Source: Moniliella sp. 'wahieum' (lineage: Eukaryota; Basidiomycota; Moniliellomycetes; Moniliellales; Moniliellaceae). From it: a stretch of 64,000 nt of DNA. A program made the position numbers and the translations under genes. The DNA is taken from assembly GCA_003971905.1 (NCBI GenBank), contig RSEE01000011.1:434001-498000 (forward strand), given 5' to 3'. A model generated the notes under the pieces. It was not told where the DNA came from, did not search any database, and saw only the letters and a list, made by a program, of their open reading frames with translations. How positions within the stretch are numbered: the stretch's first letter is position 1; each line of letters opens with the position of its first letter. Positions 11,798 to 22,671 of the stretch are shown here, in pieces.

Positions 11798-12185
11798 GCA
11801 CCGAGTAGCGAGCACTGAGAAAGTTCAGGATTCTCGCCTAGCGTGTGTACGTGTACATGTACGTGTCGCGTCCCTGACCCAGCCCATCCATCGCTCGCAG
11901 TTTCAATGCCTCTTCAACGCTGCCGCCTTCGACCTCAGGTCCTCAGGTCCTCAAGAGCTCTCTGGCTGGGATGGATGATTACGGATTGCATATGACATGC
12001 ATCCTCCACGGTCTACGTTCCATGTTTGTGCCTCTCGTTTTGCTGTGGTTAGTATAACCCTGGCCCGAGGACCACCGACACGGTCCCTGCGTTTTGTCCT
12101 TTGCCCTTCCCCTCATGTCTTGCCACGCTGCACCATGCACCGAACTATGCAGGTAGGCTTGCTTCTTCACCAGCTTCACCCTCAG

Positions 12186-12226
12186 CGTTTCAACAATCGT
12201 TCAACAATCGTTCAACAATCGTTCAA
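12186..12226. repeat. Tandem TTCAACAATCG repeat
   Basis: Three perfect copies of the eleven-base unit plus a partial fourth, in intergenic DNA. Confidence 0.9.
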
Positions 12227-12311
12227 TGGGGGCTTCCTAACCGTAATGTGCCCCTCATCCCACTTCCGTTCCTTCTTTTTTACGGCCGGCAGGCGTCAGG
12301 TGCGGCCGCTT

Positions 12312-12367
12312 CCAGCTTCAAGCTTCAAGCTTCAAGCTTCATCCAGATTCAAGCTTCAAGCTTCACC
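12312..12367. repeat. AAGCTTC heptamer microsatellite
   Basis: Several copies of the seven-base unit AAGCTTC in two blocks broken by ATCCAGATTC. The same unit recurs at other intergenic sites in this window. Confidence 0.9.
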
Positions 12368-12778
12368 TCACCAATCCTCTTCCTTTGTCGATGTTTTTTG
12401 TCGCCGTTTTAGGCTCTTTTCTCGGTTTGTTTTTTTTTTTTTGTTGGGTCAATGTGCAATGTACCACCAAAACTTCATGAGTGCGGGGGGGACGTGTTGC
12501 TGTGGAATGAAGGATGTCTTCAAGTGGTCGCGGATGTCATTATCAATTGGGAAGAGTCGAGGGACCGCGAGTTCCCAGGCCTAAGGCTAAGGTCTAAGGC
12601 CTCTAAGGCCGAATGGCAAAAGGGAACGGCCGAGGTGTGCGAGATCTGTGAGATCTGAGAGACTTGAGGGCCTGCGATCATCTCGATCGTAGACCAACCA
12701 GGCTATGACACAATGTACTTTCCGCGTAGAGCCTGTAGCATCTGAGATCTGAGAGCCGTGTGACACATGTGACAATGT

Positions 12779-12826
12779 GAAGCTTCAAGCTCCAAGAGCT
12801 TCAAGCACTTCAAGCTTCAAGCTTAG
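12779..12826. repeat. Degenerate AAGCTTC heptamer array
   Basis: Imperfect copies of the same unit, interrupted by AAGAGCTTC and AAGCACTTC variants. Confidence 0.85.
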
Positions 12827-13282
12827 CTCTTCGAGCGCTCTAGCAGGCGACTACGCATATGGTGTGTGACGCACGAGATATGATGCAGATGGCCAGAGAG
12901 GTGCCTGTCTCGAGCTGTTGGACCGTGGTCTCTGCATGAAACAGACCATGGTTTTGGTTGGTGTTTGTGTTACATTCTGGTTTACCCCATTTACCCAACT
13001 AGCGTTCCCAGGACCCGAGAGAGAACTCCGACGTGCCAGGATGTTTGGCCCTCGCTCCGGCCACTGTACATGCACGTGGATTGAATATTGAACCGACCAC
13101 AACTCGGGCCTCAGGCCTCCCTCAACAGCTCTTCAGGCTCGCGCTCAACATGCCCAACATGGCTCACGAGCTTTCCTTTCGAAGTTCCGTCGTGCGGTCT
13201 CCTCGCTGTGGGGGTCAGCATTATGATGCAATGATGCGTGATGCACGATGTGTGATGCGCCAATGATAGAACATGCTTGCTG

Positions 13283-13312
13283 TGCCCTCTGTGCCCTCTG
13301 TGCCCTCTGTGA
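13283..13312. repeat. Tandem TGTGCCCTC repeat
   Basis: Three consecutive copies of a nine- to ten-base unit (CTGTGCCCTC) in spacer DNA. Confidence 0.85.
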
Positions 13313-14332
13313 TCAGAGCAGGTGAGCGCATCGAGGTTGGGGTGGGCCCTTGCCTGTTGCGTAGCACAGCAACCCCACTCAATATTCAATGTCCTACTTG
13401 AATCGGCCAAGTCAAGCTTCAAGGTGCTCCCAGATCTGTGGGGCACACAGCTCTGTTCTCTTACCCCAGGGCCACATGATTCAGAGCTGTCTGTCTGCGA
13501 TGGGGATCCTATGTTGTGGGGAGAGTCAGGGAGCCGGCGAACGGCCGAGCGGCCCACCTGATGCCATGCGCTCTAAGATCTAGTACGCGCCAGAAGGATG
13601 TGGCAAAAGGGGCGGGGCATACTACAAACAAGGGGGTGGCAACATGCAACCCAGTGCGAGAACTAGCAGTGGAGGCTGCGTATATAAAACCCGTAACACG
13701 TAGCGGGGGAGTTACTAGTTACTAGTTACTAATTCCTGGTGAGGATTGTGTACACTGTGAAGCTTGAAGAATGCTTTGCGTACAAGTTGAGTACTGAGTC
13801 GGAGTACCTCCCCACTGGAGCACTTGCTTGGTTGGCAAGCGCACGCCCCCTCCTCGTTCCCTTCCCCCATCCACGCCTTGGGCGATACGTCGGCGACTGT
13901 GATATGCGTCGTCACATCGTGATTAAGGTGATTGCTGATTGCCCAGACAGCAAATTGGTCAGCGATCGAAGCATAAATGGGGGCTTTAGATAGCAGGCAC
14001 CAGACCACCCTGGCCACTGACGCAGGGCAGGCCAACGTTGGATATACGTTGATGCGTTGAATACGGCTGGCTACGCACTATGTACGCAGCATATAGGCCG
14101 TAGTACCTGCACCCGCGCAACGTCCGCCCGCACTAGCCAGCACCGATCTGGGCAGAGCAGGCCTGGCCTTGGATGGCCCATGCGCAGCATGCCTGTCCAT
14201 GATAATACACTTGGATCATTCATTAATCAGTCGGTGATTGGTTTGTTTATCGTCTCGCATCGATACAGCACACTGTCCATCGCGGTCCCCCTTCTCTCCT
14301 CCACCCCGCCACCTCCCTCCTCTCGTCGCCCC

Positions 14333-16305
14333 ATGTCCACTGCCCCCCCGCAGCCCACCCCGCCAACATCAGCCAACCCCAATCGAGCCGCCGCCCTCGC
14401 CCCCTCCCTTGGTCCCACCATGCCTATTGGCTGGACAGCACCCCCGCCTGCCTCACCAAGCAGCCATCCTTCCTGGCCAACCGCTGGCCCGCTCCTGGCG
14501 TTGTCTCCCTTATCCCATCTACCCCCGCCTCTTCTCCAGGAGCCCCTGCTTCGTCTGCCCATCCCGCCCATTCTCCAGCCCCAGCGGCATGGGGATGTCC
14601 TCAGCCATGATCCACTCCCCCTTTGCTCCATCCATTCCAGTCCCCATCACCCCCGAGGCTCGGTGGACTACACGGTCGGATTGGTGGGTGCTCCCTTGGC
14701 CCAGCCCAAGGGCCTCCTGGTAGGCGGCCGACTCAACTGGTGTGACATGATTTGCCAAGCACTTGCCCAACAGTCCAATCCGCACATGGTTGTGCAAGAC
14801 CTGTTTCTGTTTATGTGCCGGCTCTTTCCTGAGATTCGCGAATGGGCGGTTGGCAAAGATTGGGAGGTTAGTTCTCGCCCGGTCGGTATGTCTTTAGTTG
14901 CTACCGTCTCATTGACTAACTTGGGCGGTTTATTTTCCTCTGTCTCCACAGGCCAAGGTTAAAAACCGTATCAAGTCCACGTTATCTATTAAAACTCATA
15001 TATTCTCCAAAGTTCCTCGCCCTTCCAATGTGCAGGGCAAAGGAGCCTGGTGGACCTTGACACCGGAAGCCCTTGCTGAATGGCGGCAGGGAAAGAAGGC
15101 TGTGGTGGTGCGCTGCCCACCAGGCACTCTCAATACGAACCCCCGATCAAACGCGACTGTCCAGGCTGCAGGTTCGGGCGGATCGACTCGTCCAAGCCCC
15201 AAGAAGAGTCGGGGGCATCCTCAGTCCCTTCCTACCAGTCGGTCAGCTAGCTTGTGCAACAGCCCTATTCCCCTCGTACCTGGTCCCAGTCCAGCATTGA
15301 CAAGCTCTGCTCCACCTCCACTTGGAAGTTGCCCCCCCTTTCCGATGGGGATCCAGCATCCCAATTCGTTCGGACTGGGCTACGATGGCAGGGTATTGCC
15401 TCCTTCAACCCACACTCTACAGCTGATTGATACGGCCAATCTAACCACCACCTCAGCACCCTCCCTTGGTCTGCACTTTGGTGAGGCAGCCTCGACGTTG
15501 GCATCCATCTCCAACTCGCCTCCCGCCCAATTTCATCCGTTCGTCCTGACGAAGAATCCGGCTCATCAACCATTGCAGGATCCTTTTTCCTGTGCGCCCT
15601 GTTGGCCCGCCATCACATCGCCCCCGTTGCCAAGTCCGCATTCCATCACGTACGTCGCGTATCTGATCCTACTCAACAAGTGCTTACCTGGCTATGCTAA
15701 CATGAATTGGTTCGGGTTCGGCTCGGTAGTGGCTCACCGGAAGGTGGTCTGGCACTGCGCCGGCCATCGTTGTTGCCCGATGGGTCTGGCCTCAGTACCA
15801 GTCCATCGTCTTCGCCGCAGCCGCCAAAGCCTAACCCGATGCGGGCCGAGATGGACGTGATATTTGGCTGGACGGGATCGGAGTCGTACGAGCACCGTGG
15901 CATGATCAATGATGGTACCCCATCTACCCTCTCTTTCCCTTCCACTTTGTCGGTTGACAATGCTTCCCCCTTGCTCGACTATGCGGCGGACCCGTACCCG
16001 TACCCGTACCCACCAGGAACAACCCAGGGGACAATGGTGTGCCCAGCCCAGTCCATTCCGACTCGAGCACAGAACCAAGTGTATGTACTACAGGGATGGA
16101 CAATCCCCTGGGGGAGCTCGACTCGCCCAGTGGACATCTCTTGTCCTTTGATGCCGATACAGGCGGATCCGATCTCTTCTTGTTTCATGGTATCCAACCT
16201 GATGGATGCGAGTGCGATACCAGCTCGTTTGTCAAACCGTTTGCCGCGGTGGACTACAGGGAGGAGAGCCCATTCACCCTCGGGCTCGCTCGCTCCGGGA
16301 ACTGA
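14333..16305 (+). CDS. Forkhead (winged-helix) transcription factor
   Basis: From the ATG at 14333 a Pro/Ser-rich leader leads into a winged-helix domain at about 14730-15100: NWCDMICQALAQQSNPHMVV (helix 1), LFLFMCRLFPEIREWAVGKD (helix 2). Then comes an intron (14867-14951, donor GTTAGT, acceptor CACAG), followed by KVKNRIKSTLSIKTHIFSKV and PRPSNVQGKGAWWTLTPEAL. The KVPR-x(5)-GKG-x-W-WTL wing is diagnostic for forkhead domains. The recognition helix differs from the usual NSIRHSLS: it reads NRIKSTLS, keeping the Asn but replacing the base-contacting His. The tail is Ser/Pro-rich and ends with LDSPSGHLLSFDADTGGSDL to LARSGN at 16305. One or more frame changes occur in the leader (about 14560-14680) and the tail (about 15700-16050). 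The target genes cannot be inferred. Confidence 0.75.
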
Positions 16306-17366
16306 TGCCACCTTCTTTCATCGGCTCTTCGTTACCTTACCCTTCCAGGTAAGATAAGGGTAGGGCCGATCCGGTCCTGATCAAGAGTCCCTTCAAGCTT
16401 CAAGCTTCACTAGCTTCACTAGTCATTGATTGAGACTCAGGATGATATATGATATTCCCGCGCCCGATCGCCGCACACACAAGTCAAGGTGTCTTGGCTA
16501 CTCCGTTGTTCCCTGCATTTTTCTTGGATTACTGTTTTTAATGCCTGTTCCCAACCGTTATTCGCGTTATTTTTGTACTTTGACCTGCCTATCTTTCTTG
16601 CCTACCTTGCACCCTATCCCCGTATCCCCGTATCCCGTTTATCTCTCACTTACACCATCGAGCGTGGTACACGTGGTACATGTTACTTCTTCGCTTTCCC
16701 CCATCTCGTCTATCCATTCGTCCATCTCCACTCATCCATCCATCCATCCGTCCATCTATCCATCCACCCATCCACGCTCTGTACCATCCTTTTGTTCTAC
16801 ATTGATATTGATTCTCCTCGCTGTGCATGTGCGTTCAATATGGAACGTTGAGGTGGGTCGATTGAGATAGTAAACGCCAGCGGCGGGCCGAAAGGTAGCA
16901 AAAGGGAAGACGGCGGCAGGATGACTTGTGATCCTTCAAGCTTGAAAGGAGGGGACAGAGGACGATGCTAAGCTTACCCCGGGTACCTTACCCACCTTAG
17001 TTTGGTAAGCTAGTTGACATGCCACGCACAGTCGTAAGACGGCAGCCTCTCTTCATCCGGCGCCATGCCCCGCCGCAAGCCCTCGCCGCAAGCTCAGCAG
17101 TACGATCGTAGCCAACAACTATGCTTTCACGCCCATTTTCATCCCAAGAAGCTCGTCCACGCCCACGAAACTAACGCAAAGGATTCGCATAGCTCCCACC
17201 GGGAGGTTCATGCATAAGAGGAAAAGGAGACAGAAGAAGAAAAAGAGAAAAAAAGAAAAAAAGAGAACAGATTGGGCTTACTAGATTCGATCGTTCGATC
17301 AAAGCAAGTCAAAAAGGTGCCGAGCGCTCAAAGCTTCGGGTTCACCTTACCTTAGGCCTTAGGCCT
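16306..17366. other. Spacer between convergent forkhead and HEM1 genes
   Basis: The two flanking genes point towards each other, so this should hold their 3' ends. It contains a short AAGCTTC array (16391-16410), a CCAT microsatellite (about 16735-16775), GGTACACGTGGTACATG at about 16665, and an A/G-rich stretch at 17218-17272. No gene is supported. Confidence 0.45.
16732..16776. repeat. CCAT microsatellite
   Basis: Roughly ten copies of a four-base unit with occasional CCGT or CTAT variants. Confidence 0.85.
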
Positions 17367-19543
17367 CTAGGGATGGCATGGAACAGACGACAATGTCTGG
17401 TAGCTTGCCACATTAGGCCGCCGCCGGATCGGGGTCAGCGGCGCGACAGGGACCGAGGCACGGGGCTGTTGGTCCCGTGTCATGGCCTGCAACGAACGCA
17501 ACAACGTATCCGACCACAGCGGTTCCGCCGCGTCGTTCGACTCGGACTGGCGGAACAGGTCCGCGAGCGGGTCGGTGCCATCCTGCGGTGCACGACGTAG
17601 TTCCTCCGAACGGCGCAGACCTAATTTGGTCCATACCTGGTCCAAGGCTTGCACTAGGTGGTGCACGTCGGCCGAGGTATGGCCCGGAGTCGGGGTGATG
17701 CGCAGACGTTCGTGACCCTTGGGCACAGTGGGGAAGTTGATCGGCTGAACGTAGCAGCCGTGTTCCTCGAGTAACAGATCCGATGCCGCCTTGGCCTTGG
17801 CCGCATCGCCAACGAGAACAGGCACAATGTGCGAAGGGTTGTGTTCGAGTGGAATGCCAGCCTGGCTTAGCAGACGGACCGTTTCGCGCGTACGGACTTG
17901 CTGCGCAATGCGCGACTCGTTGCTTTCCATCAACACTTCGACCGCCGTCCGGGCTCCGGTAACCACATGCGGCGGAAGCGTCGTACTAAAGATAAACTGA
18001 GGCGCATAGGAACGAATCATGTCGATAAACCGGTTGGATCCAGCAACATATCCACCCACGTTCCCGTACGCCTTGCCCAACGTGCCTGTGATGATGTCAA
18101 TCCGATCCATCAGCGTCGGCTTCTCCCCCGGCTGGGCACCACCGCGCACCTGCACATCCCAATCGAGATGTTCAGCAACACCAGCCCCACGCGGACCGTA
18201 CATCCCCCCGCATGCACCTCGTCCAAAAACGTTAACGCCCCGTACTTCTCTGCCAGCTCAATCGTCTTTTCAATGTGACCCACAGTACCCGACATGGAGT
18301 ACACCGATTCAAACGCGATTAGCTTCGGCACATCAATCGGGAGAGAAGCCAGTTTGGCTTCTAGGTCAGCCATATCGTTGTGCTTGTAGATCAACTTCTT
18401 GGAACGACCATGGCGGATGCCGTTGATCATACTCGCATGGTTCATCTCATCCGACAAGATCACACAATCCGGAAGCTTGGATCCCAAGAAGCCCAGCGTC
18501 GCATCGTTGGCAGCATAGCAGGAGCCAAAGACCAAAGCGCCATCCTTACGATGCAACTGCGCCAACCGTTCTTCCAGATCCTCCACCGCACTGTTGTGCC
18601 CGGCAATGTTGCGCGTACCACCGGCACCAGCTCCGTACTTGAACAAGGATTCTTGCATTGCCGCCAGCACACGAGGATGGCGGGACATGTTCTGGTAGTC
18701 GTTGGAACACCACACTGTGATCTCATACTCCTCGTTTTGAAGATGGCCACGAGGTGCGCGACCAGCAAGACGATTGATGTTGTTAAAGTACCGGTACGAC
18801 TTGTCGGTATGCTTGGCAGAGAGTTGGTTATGATAAAACAGTTCATAGTCGAATCCCGGCGCTTGCTTCAGCTCCGGAGCCGGGATCGGCCCGAGCCCCG
18901 AACCAGGCTTGCGCACTTGCTTCACCACCGCACGACGACGAGCAGCAGCGAGCTGGGCTTTGGCCTGGGCTGCCGCCTCGTCGGCCGGTTGAAGCGGGGC
19001 TTTCCCTTCGAGCGTCGCTTGCTCTACCGCGGCTGCCGCAGCGACGTGCGGACACTTGGACGCATCGCCATGGCCATTGGTCAGCACACCCTGCGTAGCG
19101 TGGATGCGTGACAGCTCGTCCGAGGGCGAGTCTTGGTCCAGGGGCGACGCTTGGCCAGCATGAGCCGAGGTGGACATGCTGCGGGCCTGACCAGCGCCGG
19201 CACCAGCAAAGGGGCACCCCGACGCGCGCGGCGAGGCGACTTTGTTGCTCTTGGCAAAAATGAGCGCATTGAGCGAGCCGCCGTACACAGCCGAACCAGC
19301 CGCAACGCTCATAGCAATCTCCTCGTGGCCCGGGATGGACGCGAGGTCGTACTGGCTCAGGTCAATCTGGTCACGGATGGCAGCCGACATGACGGGGCAG
19401 CGCTGGGCGCTGACGGCGAGACGGGTGGGGCCGCCCGGGATGAGGGCGGTGGTAGACATGGCACGCAGCTGGGCCATGGAGGTGTGGCCGAGGAACGGGC
19501 AGGATGTGCGCAGCGAGCGGAGCGCGTTCATGCTGCGGTCCAT
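17367..19543 (-). CDS. HEM1: 5-aminolevulinate synthase (mitochondrial)
   Basis: This PLP enzyme joins glycine and succinyl-CoA to form 5-aminolevulinate, the first step of heme synthesis in the mitochondrial matrix. From the ATG at 19543 the Arg/Ser-rich start is a matrix presequence. The first 170 residues carry four Cys-Pro motifs (SCPFLG, RCPVMS, GCPFAG, KCPHVA), the form of heme-regulatory motifs known in ALAS. The catalytic core begins at [20 protein letters not shown] and includes [62 protein letters not shown] and the PLP-lysine motif [12 protein letters not shown]. At about 18210 the frame changes by one base within a G run between DEVHA and MYGPRGAG, in a block that is nearly invariant, so a lost base in the sequence is likelier than a dead gene. 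The length, about 725 residues, is on the long side. Confidence 0.96.
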
Positions 19544-20816
19544 CGTGGAGGTGGGGGTGGTGGGGGGAGTGAGAGAGAGGGTGCAAGGGTGGCCGAGAAG
19601 AACCGGAGGGCGCTGGGGGGGTGCGGAGAAAAAGTGAATTGAAACAAAGCACCACGCTTCCCCAACACGGAGCAGGCAGCAGGCGGGCAGTGTGCTGCTA
19701 GGGCGCGGAGGCAGTGGCCGGGTGGCTCGTGGGGGACCGGTGATCGATGACCGAGCCTCGCCGAAAGGCACCAGGGCAGTGGCGAGGCGCGTGCGGTTAC
19801 TAATGGGCACAAGCGCCGCCCCGACACGGTCTCTGTCTGGGCCGGGTTGCCGCGGCGGCTGAAAAGGACCGGAGGCGGGGCAGCGCGCCTCGCCCGCCTC
19901 TGAGTAACTGGTACAGACATCTGACAGCCACTAGTCACATCTCCGCTGAGTCCATTTCGTCTTGGTGATCCGTTCGGCTGGCCTCGCCACTGCCTGGTTG
20001 CGACACGCGATACCCGTCTTCCCTTGGCCTGGATTCGACTCGATCCTTCCAGCCTTCGTCTGTCCTTGGCCAGTTACCGGTTACTAAAAACTGGCCTGAG
20101 TATTATACGCGCCTGCTTCTAGTTCCCCCCTTTCCCCTCATGTGGATAGGTAAGAAACTCGCGGCCATCATATCCCCACTTGAACCGGATACGAGTCGCT
20201 TGTATACCTGCTATCATACCTGTGCAATCACAATGCGCATGATGGCGGGTTAAGCGCCGCCGACTGAAAGATAGTGTCATAGAACAGTTTGGGAGTGGTG
20301 GGATATCCAACAGAGAGAGATACCTAAGATATGTTTAACCAGTGACTCTGCCGCCATTTATCGACCCCCCGAGATATGGTAGAGGGAAGAGTGAGAGTGA
20401 GGTCCGCAGCTCAAAATGCTCAATCCTAAGCTAAAAAAGTTAAGGTCCTTCACCATGTCGATCATCAATCGTGGAAACGTGATTCAGTGGACAACAGGAG
20501 GAAAAAGGAAATCGGTGCTCATCTGGAACGAAGGGAAGGGAAGTGAGGACAAGAGAGCTGGGGGACAAGCGGTAACGGTACAGAGTATATCTACTTCACG
20601 CCGGTCGGCAAGTACTCATCGGACAACCGGGTGCATCAAAGAGAGGATCAGGGAATGAGAGAGGAACAAAGACAAACGAAACAAGCGTCAAGGGAGCCAG
20701 GGACGTGAGAAAGGGAAGAAAAACGATGCTGAACGGAGGCGGGTCAAGAAACGTGTGCTTTTAGTACGGTAGGTCAATGGAAAAAAGGAGGTCCTGATGG
20801 TCGTTGGTCCATCAGC
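19544..20816. promoter_or_regulatory. HEM1 upstream region and CDS1 3' flank
   Basis: HEM1 reads leftwards from 19543, so this 1.3-kb spacer is its promoter side. CDS1 ends at 20817. Immediately upstream of HEM1 is a C/T-rich (minus strand) leader. Further out are GTTACTAAAAACTGG (about 20077) and a TATTATAC element (20101-20108). I found no gene; a small plus-strand frame at 20416-20658 has no recognisable features. Confidence 0.4.
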
Positions 20817-22671
20817 TCAGCTCAATGTGGAAAGAAGCTCACCCCCTTGACCAGCAAGGTAGTGGCCGACATCCTGGTAGAGTTCTACCAGTTCCTCGGG
20901 TTGAAGCCCCGCAATCGCCATCTCCAAGACCGACTTGACGGAAGAATGATGCTGGCGGATCAGGGCCGTGTAGTACGTATAAGCCCATAAGCCCATGAGG
21001 AACTGACAGTCAAACCGGTCGGTCAAGCCGCCATGACCAGGGATAGAATCACCAAAATCTTTGATCCCATAGGCGCGTTTGAACCCCGAGGCAAAGAACC
21101 CCCCAAACGGTCCGACGAGCGAAGCGAAGGAAGCCATGACTAGCGTGTGGAACTGGAAGAGCGTGTAGGGCACATGCGTGACTGCCGTACCACCCGTTAC
21201 AGGGCTCAGCAGAATCGTGGCCAGTGTTGCTGCCCACTGCGGTAGCGCAAAACTGTGCCAATGAAACGCGGGGTTGCGCTCGCAGGTCATCTGGCTCCAA
21301 GCGTTCTCCCCCAGCGATCTAGCAGGGCAGACCTGGATCATAATCATAAGGGAAATAAGTCAGTATGGTGCGTGGAGAGGGGGGGGGAAGGAGCGCTGCG
21401 AAAATGTAGGAGGTGAGAGAAGAAGACGAACCATGTAGTTAAAGTGCTGGAACAAAGAGCCCCAAAAGTAGGCAAAGATGACCGTGATGACAAACGCACC
21501 CACAAAGCCTTCTCGCGTCTTTTAGGGGAGAGGGAGATGAGTTGGGTACGCCCAAAGAGCATCCCGCACACGTAGGCAAAAACATCGTTGCAATGATCAG
21601 CGAGGCCGGTACCCAGAACCAGATGAGACCCTCCAAAATCGAGTTGACCATGAAATGGCTGCTGCCCACAATGAGGAAAAGCGTCATGTGGATCCAGGCA
21701 AAGAGGCCAAACTGGGTTTGGAGGTTGTCTCTTCGCAAATGAAGAATGAATGCCATGAACCCAAAGACGTAGAGCATTAGGCTCAGGAATCGATGGCTTT
21801 GAGCAAAGGGGACAAAGTAGACCGTCTCATCGTACACAATGGTTTCAGGTAGTACACCAACGATTCCCCATACAGGTAGTAGTTTGCAATGCTAAACATG
21901 TACCACGACAAGGTTTTGTTCCACATGGCTTTCCGAGCCGCTGGCTCGTCGTCTAGCGAAATGGGACCTCTACCAGGAAGGTCGAACAGATTGACAATCT
22001 CCTTGTACACAATGGTGGCCAAAACGGTAACCAATAAGATCATGTACGGGTGCCCCAGCAGCAAGAGCGTAATAAAGCCCCCAATCATTGCAAATGTAAG
22101 GATGGTACGTTGGTACACCTTGGTCCAGAAAGCTTCATTCGCCTGCCGCCTTTTCTGCTCCTCTGTTGCCTGTGCGTTGGCAACAGGAAGAGCATCCGCA
22201 GCCGAAGCGGCGGGAACGACAGTAGATTTTTTTGTACCTCTCGTGCAATGTGGTATCGCCAAAGTCGGCGAGGACAATTGGACCTTTCTTCTCACTCTCG
22301 GTAGGCATCAGCCCCTGTCGGGAGCAGGGGGGATGAGGGGTTGTACTGGGTGTAGGAGTGGTTCCCTCTTCAACGGCGTGGTGCAAATCCAGGGGCGAAT
22401 GCGGTGGGGAAAGAGCTCCGTCCCGCTCGGAAGATGATCCATGGGAGGGCGATGCGCTCCGCTGGGGTGAAAGGGGAATGAAGGGTCCCTGTGGTGCCTT
22501 CAACCAGAGATCCTTTCCCTCCGGATGCAGTGTTGGGGCTGTGGGAGCATCCAACACCACTTTTTCTTCTTTGGAAGAATGGGGCAGCGCCGAGGAGGGG
22601 AGGGGAAGGGAAGTGGAAGGGGGAGAGGAGTCTTCACCTTCAACGATCAGTGCTTCAAAGGGGTTGGGCAT
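20817..22671 (-). CDS. CDS1: Phosphatidate cytidylyltransferase (CDP-diacylglycerol synthase)
   Basis: The enzyme makes CDP-diacylglycerol from phosphatidate and CTP in the ER membrane, feeding phosphatidylinositol and cardiolipin synthesis. A Ser/Pro-rich cytosolic leader starts MPNPFEALIVEGEDSS at 22671. Membrane helices follow, such as TILTFAMIGGFITLLLLGHP and YMILLVTVLATIVYKEIVNL, then LMLYVFGFMAFILHLRRDNL and FAWIHMTLFLIVGSSHFMVN. FGRTQLISLSPK and REGFVGAFVITVIFAYFWGS match the conserved loop. The CDS signature is present: GFKRAYGIKDFGDSIPGHGG followed by LTDRFDCQF. Introns lie near 21350-21435 and 21840. A frame change at a seven-A run (about 22233, ERYKK to STVVP) and another near 21590 sit in otherwise good sequence and look like homopolymer errors. 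The C-terminus ends ELLSTLS at 20817. Confidence 0.95.

Larger units (their letters stand above)
11798..14332. other. Repeat-rich intergenic region
   Basis: No gene with family resemblance was found in about 2.5 kb. The region carries AAGCTTC heptamers, TTCAACAATCG repeats, repeated GAGATCTGAGAG words (12640-12660, 12738-12752), TGTGCCCTC copies and ACTAGTT iterations at 13713-13733. It also has a run of TGAGCACTG-like words just after the upstream gene (11780-11820), T-rich tracts at about 12428-12442 and a TATATAAA box-like sequence at 13680-13687. The last few hundred bases should include the forkhead gene's promoter. Confidence 0.5.

Noticed and set aside
12587-13725. Small frames in the repeat-rich spacer as possible secreted proteins
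   Set aside because: Built from repeated words and palindromes, with no signal peptide or conserved pattern.
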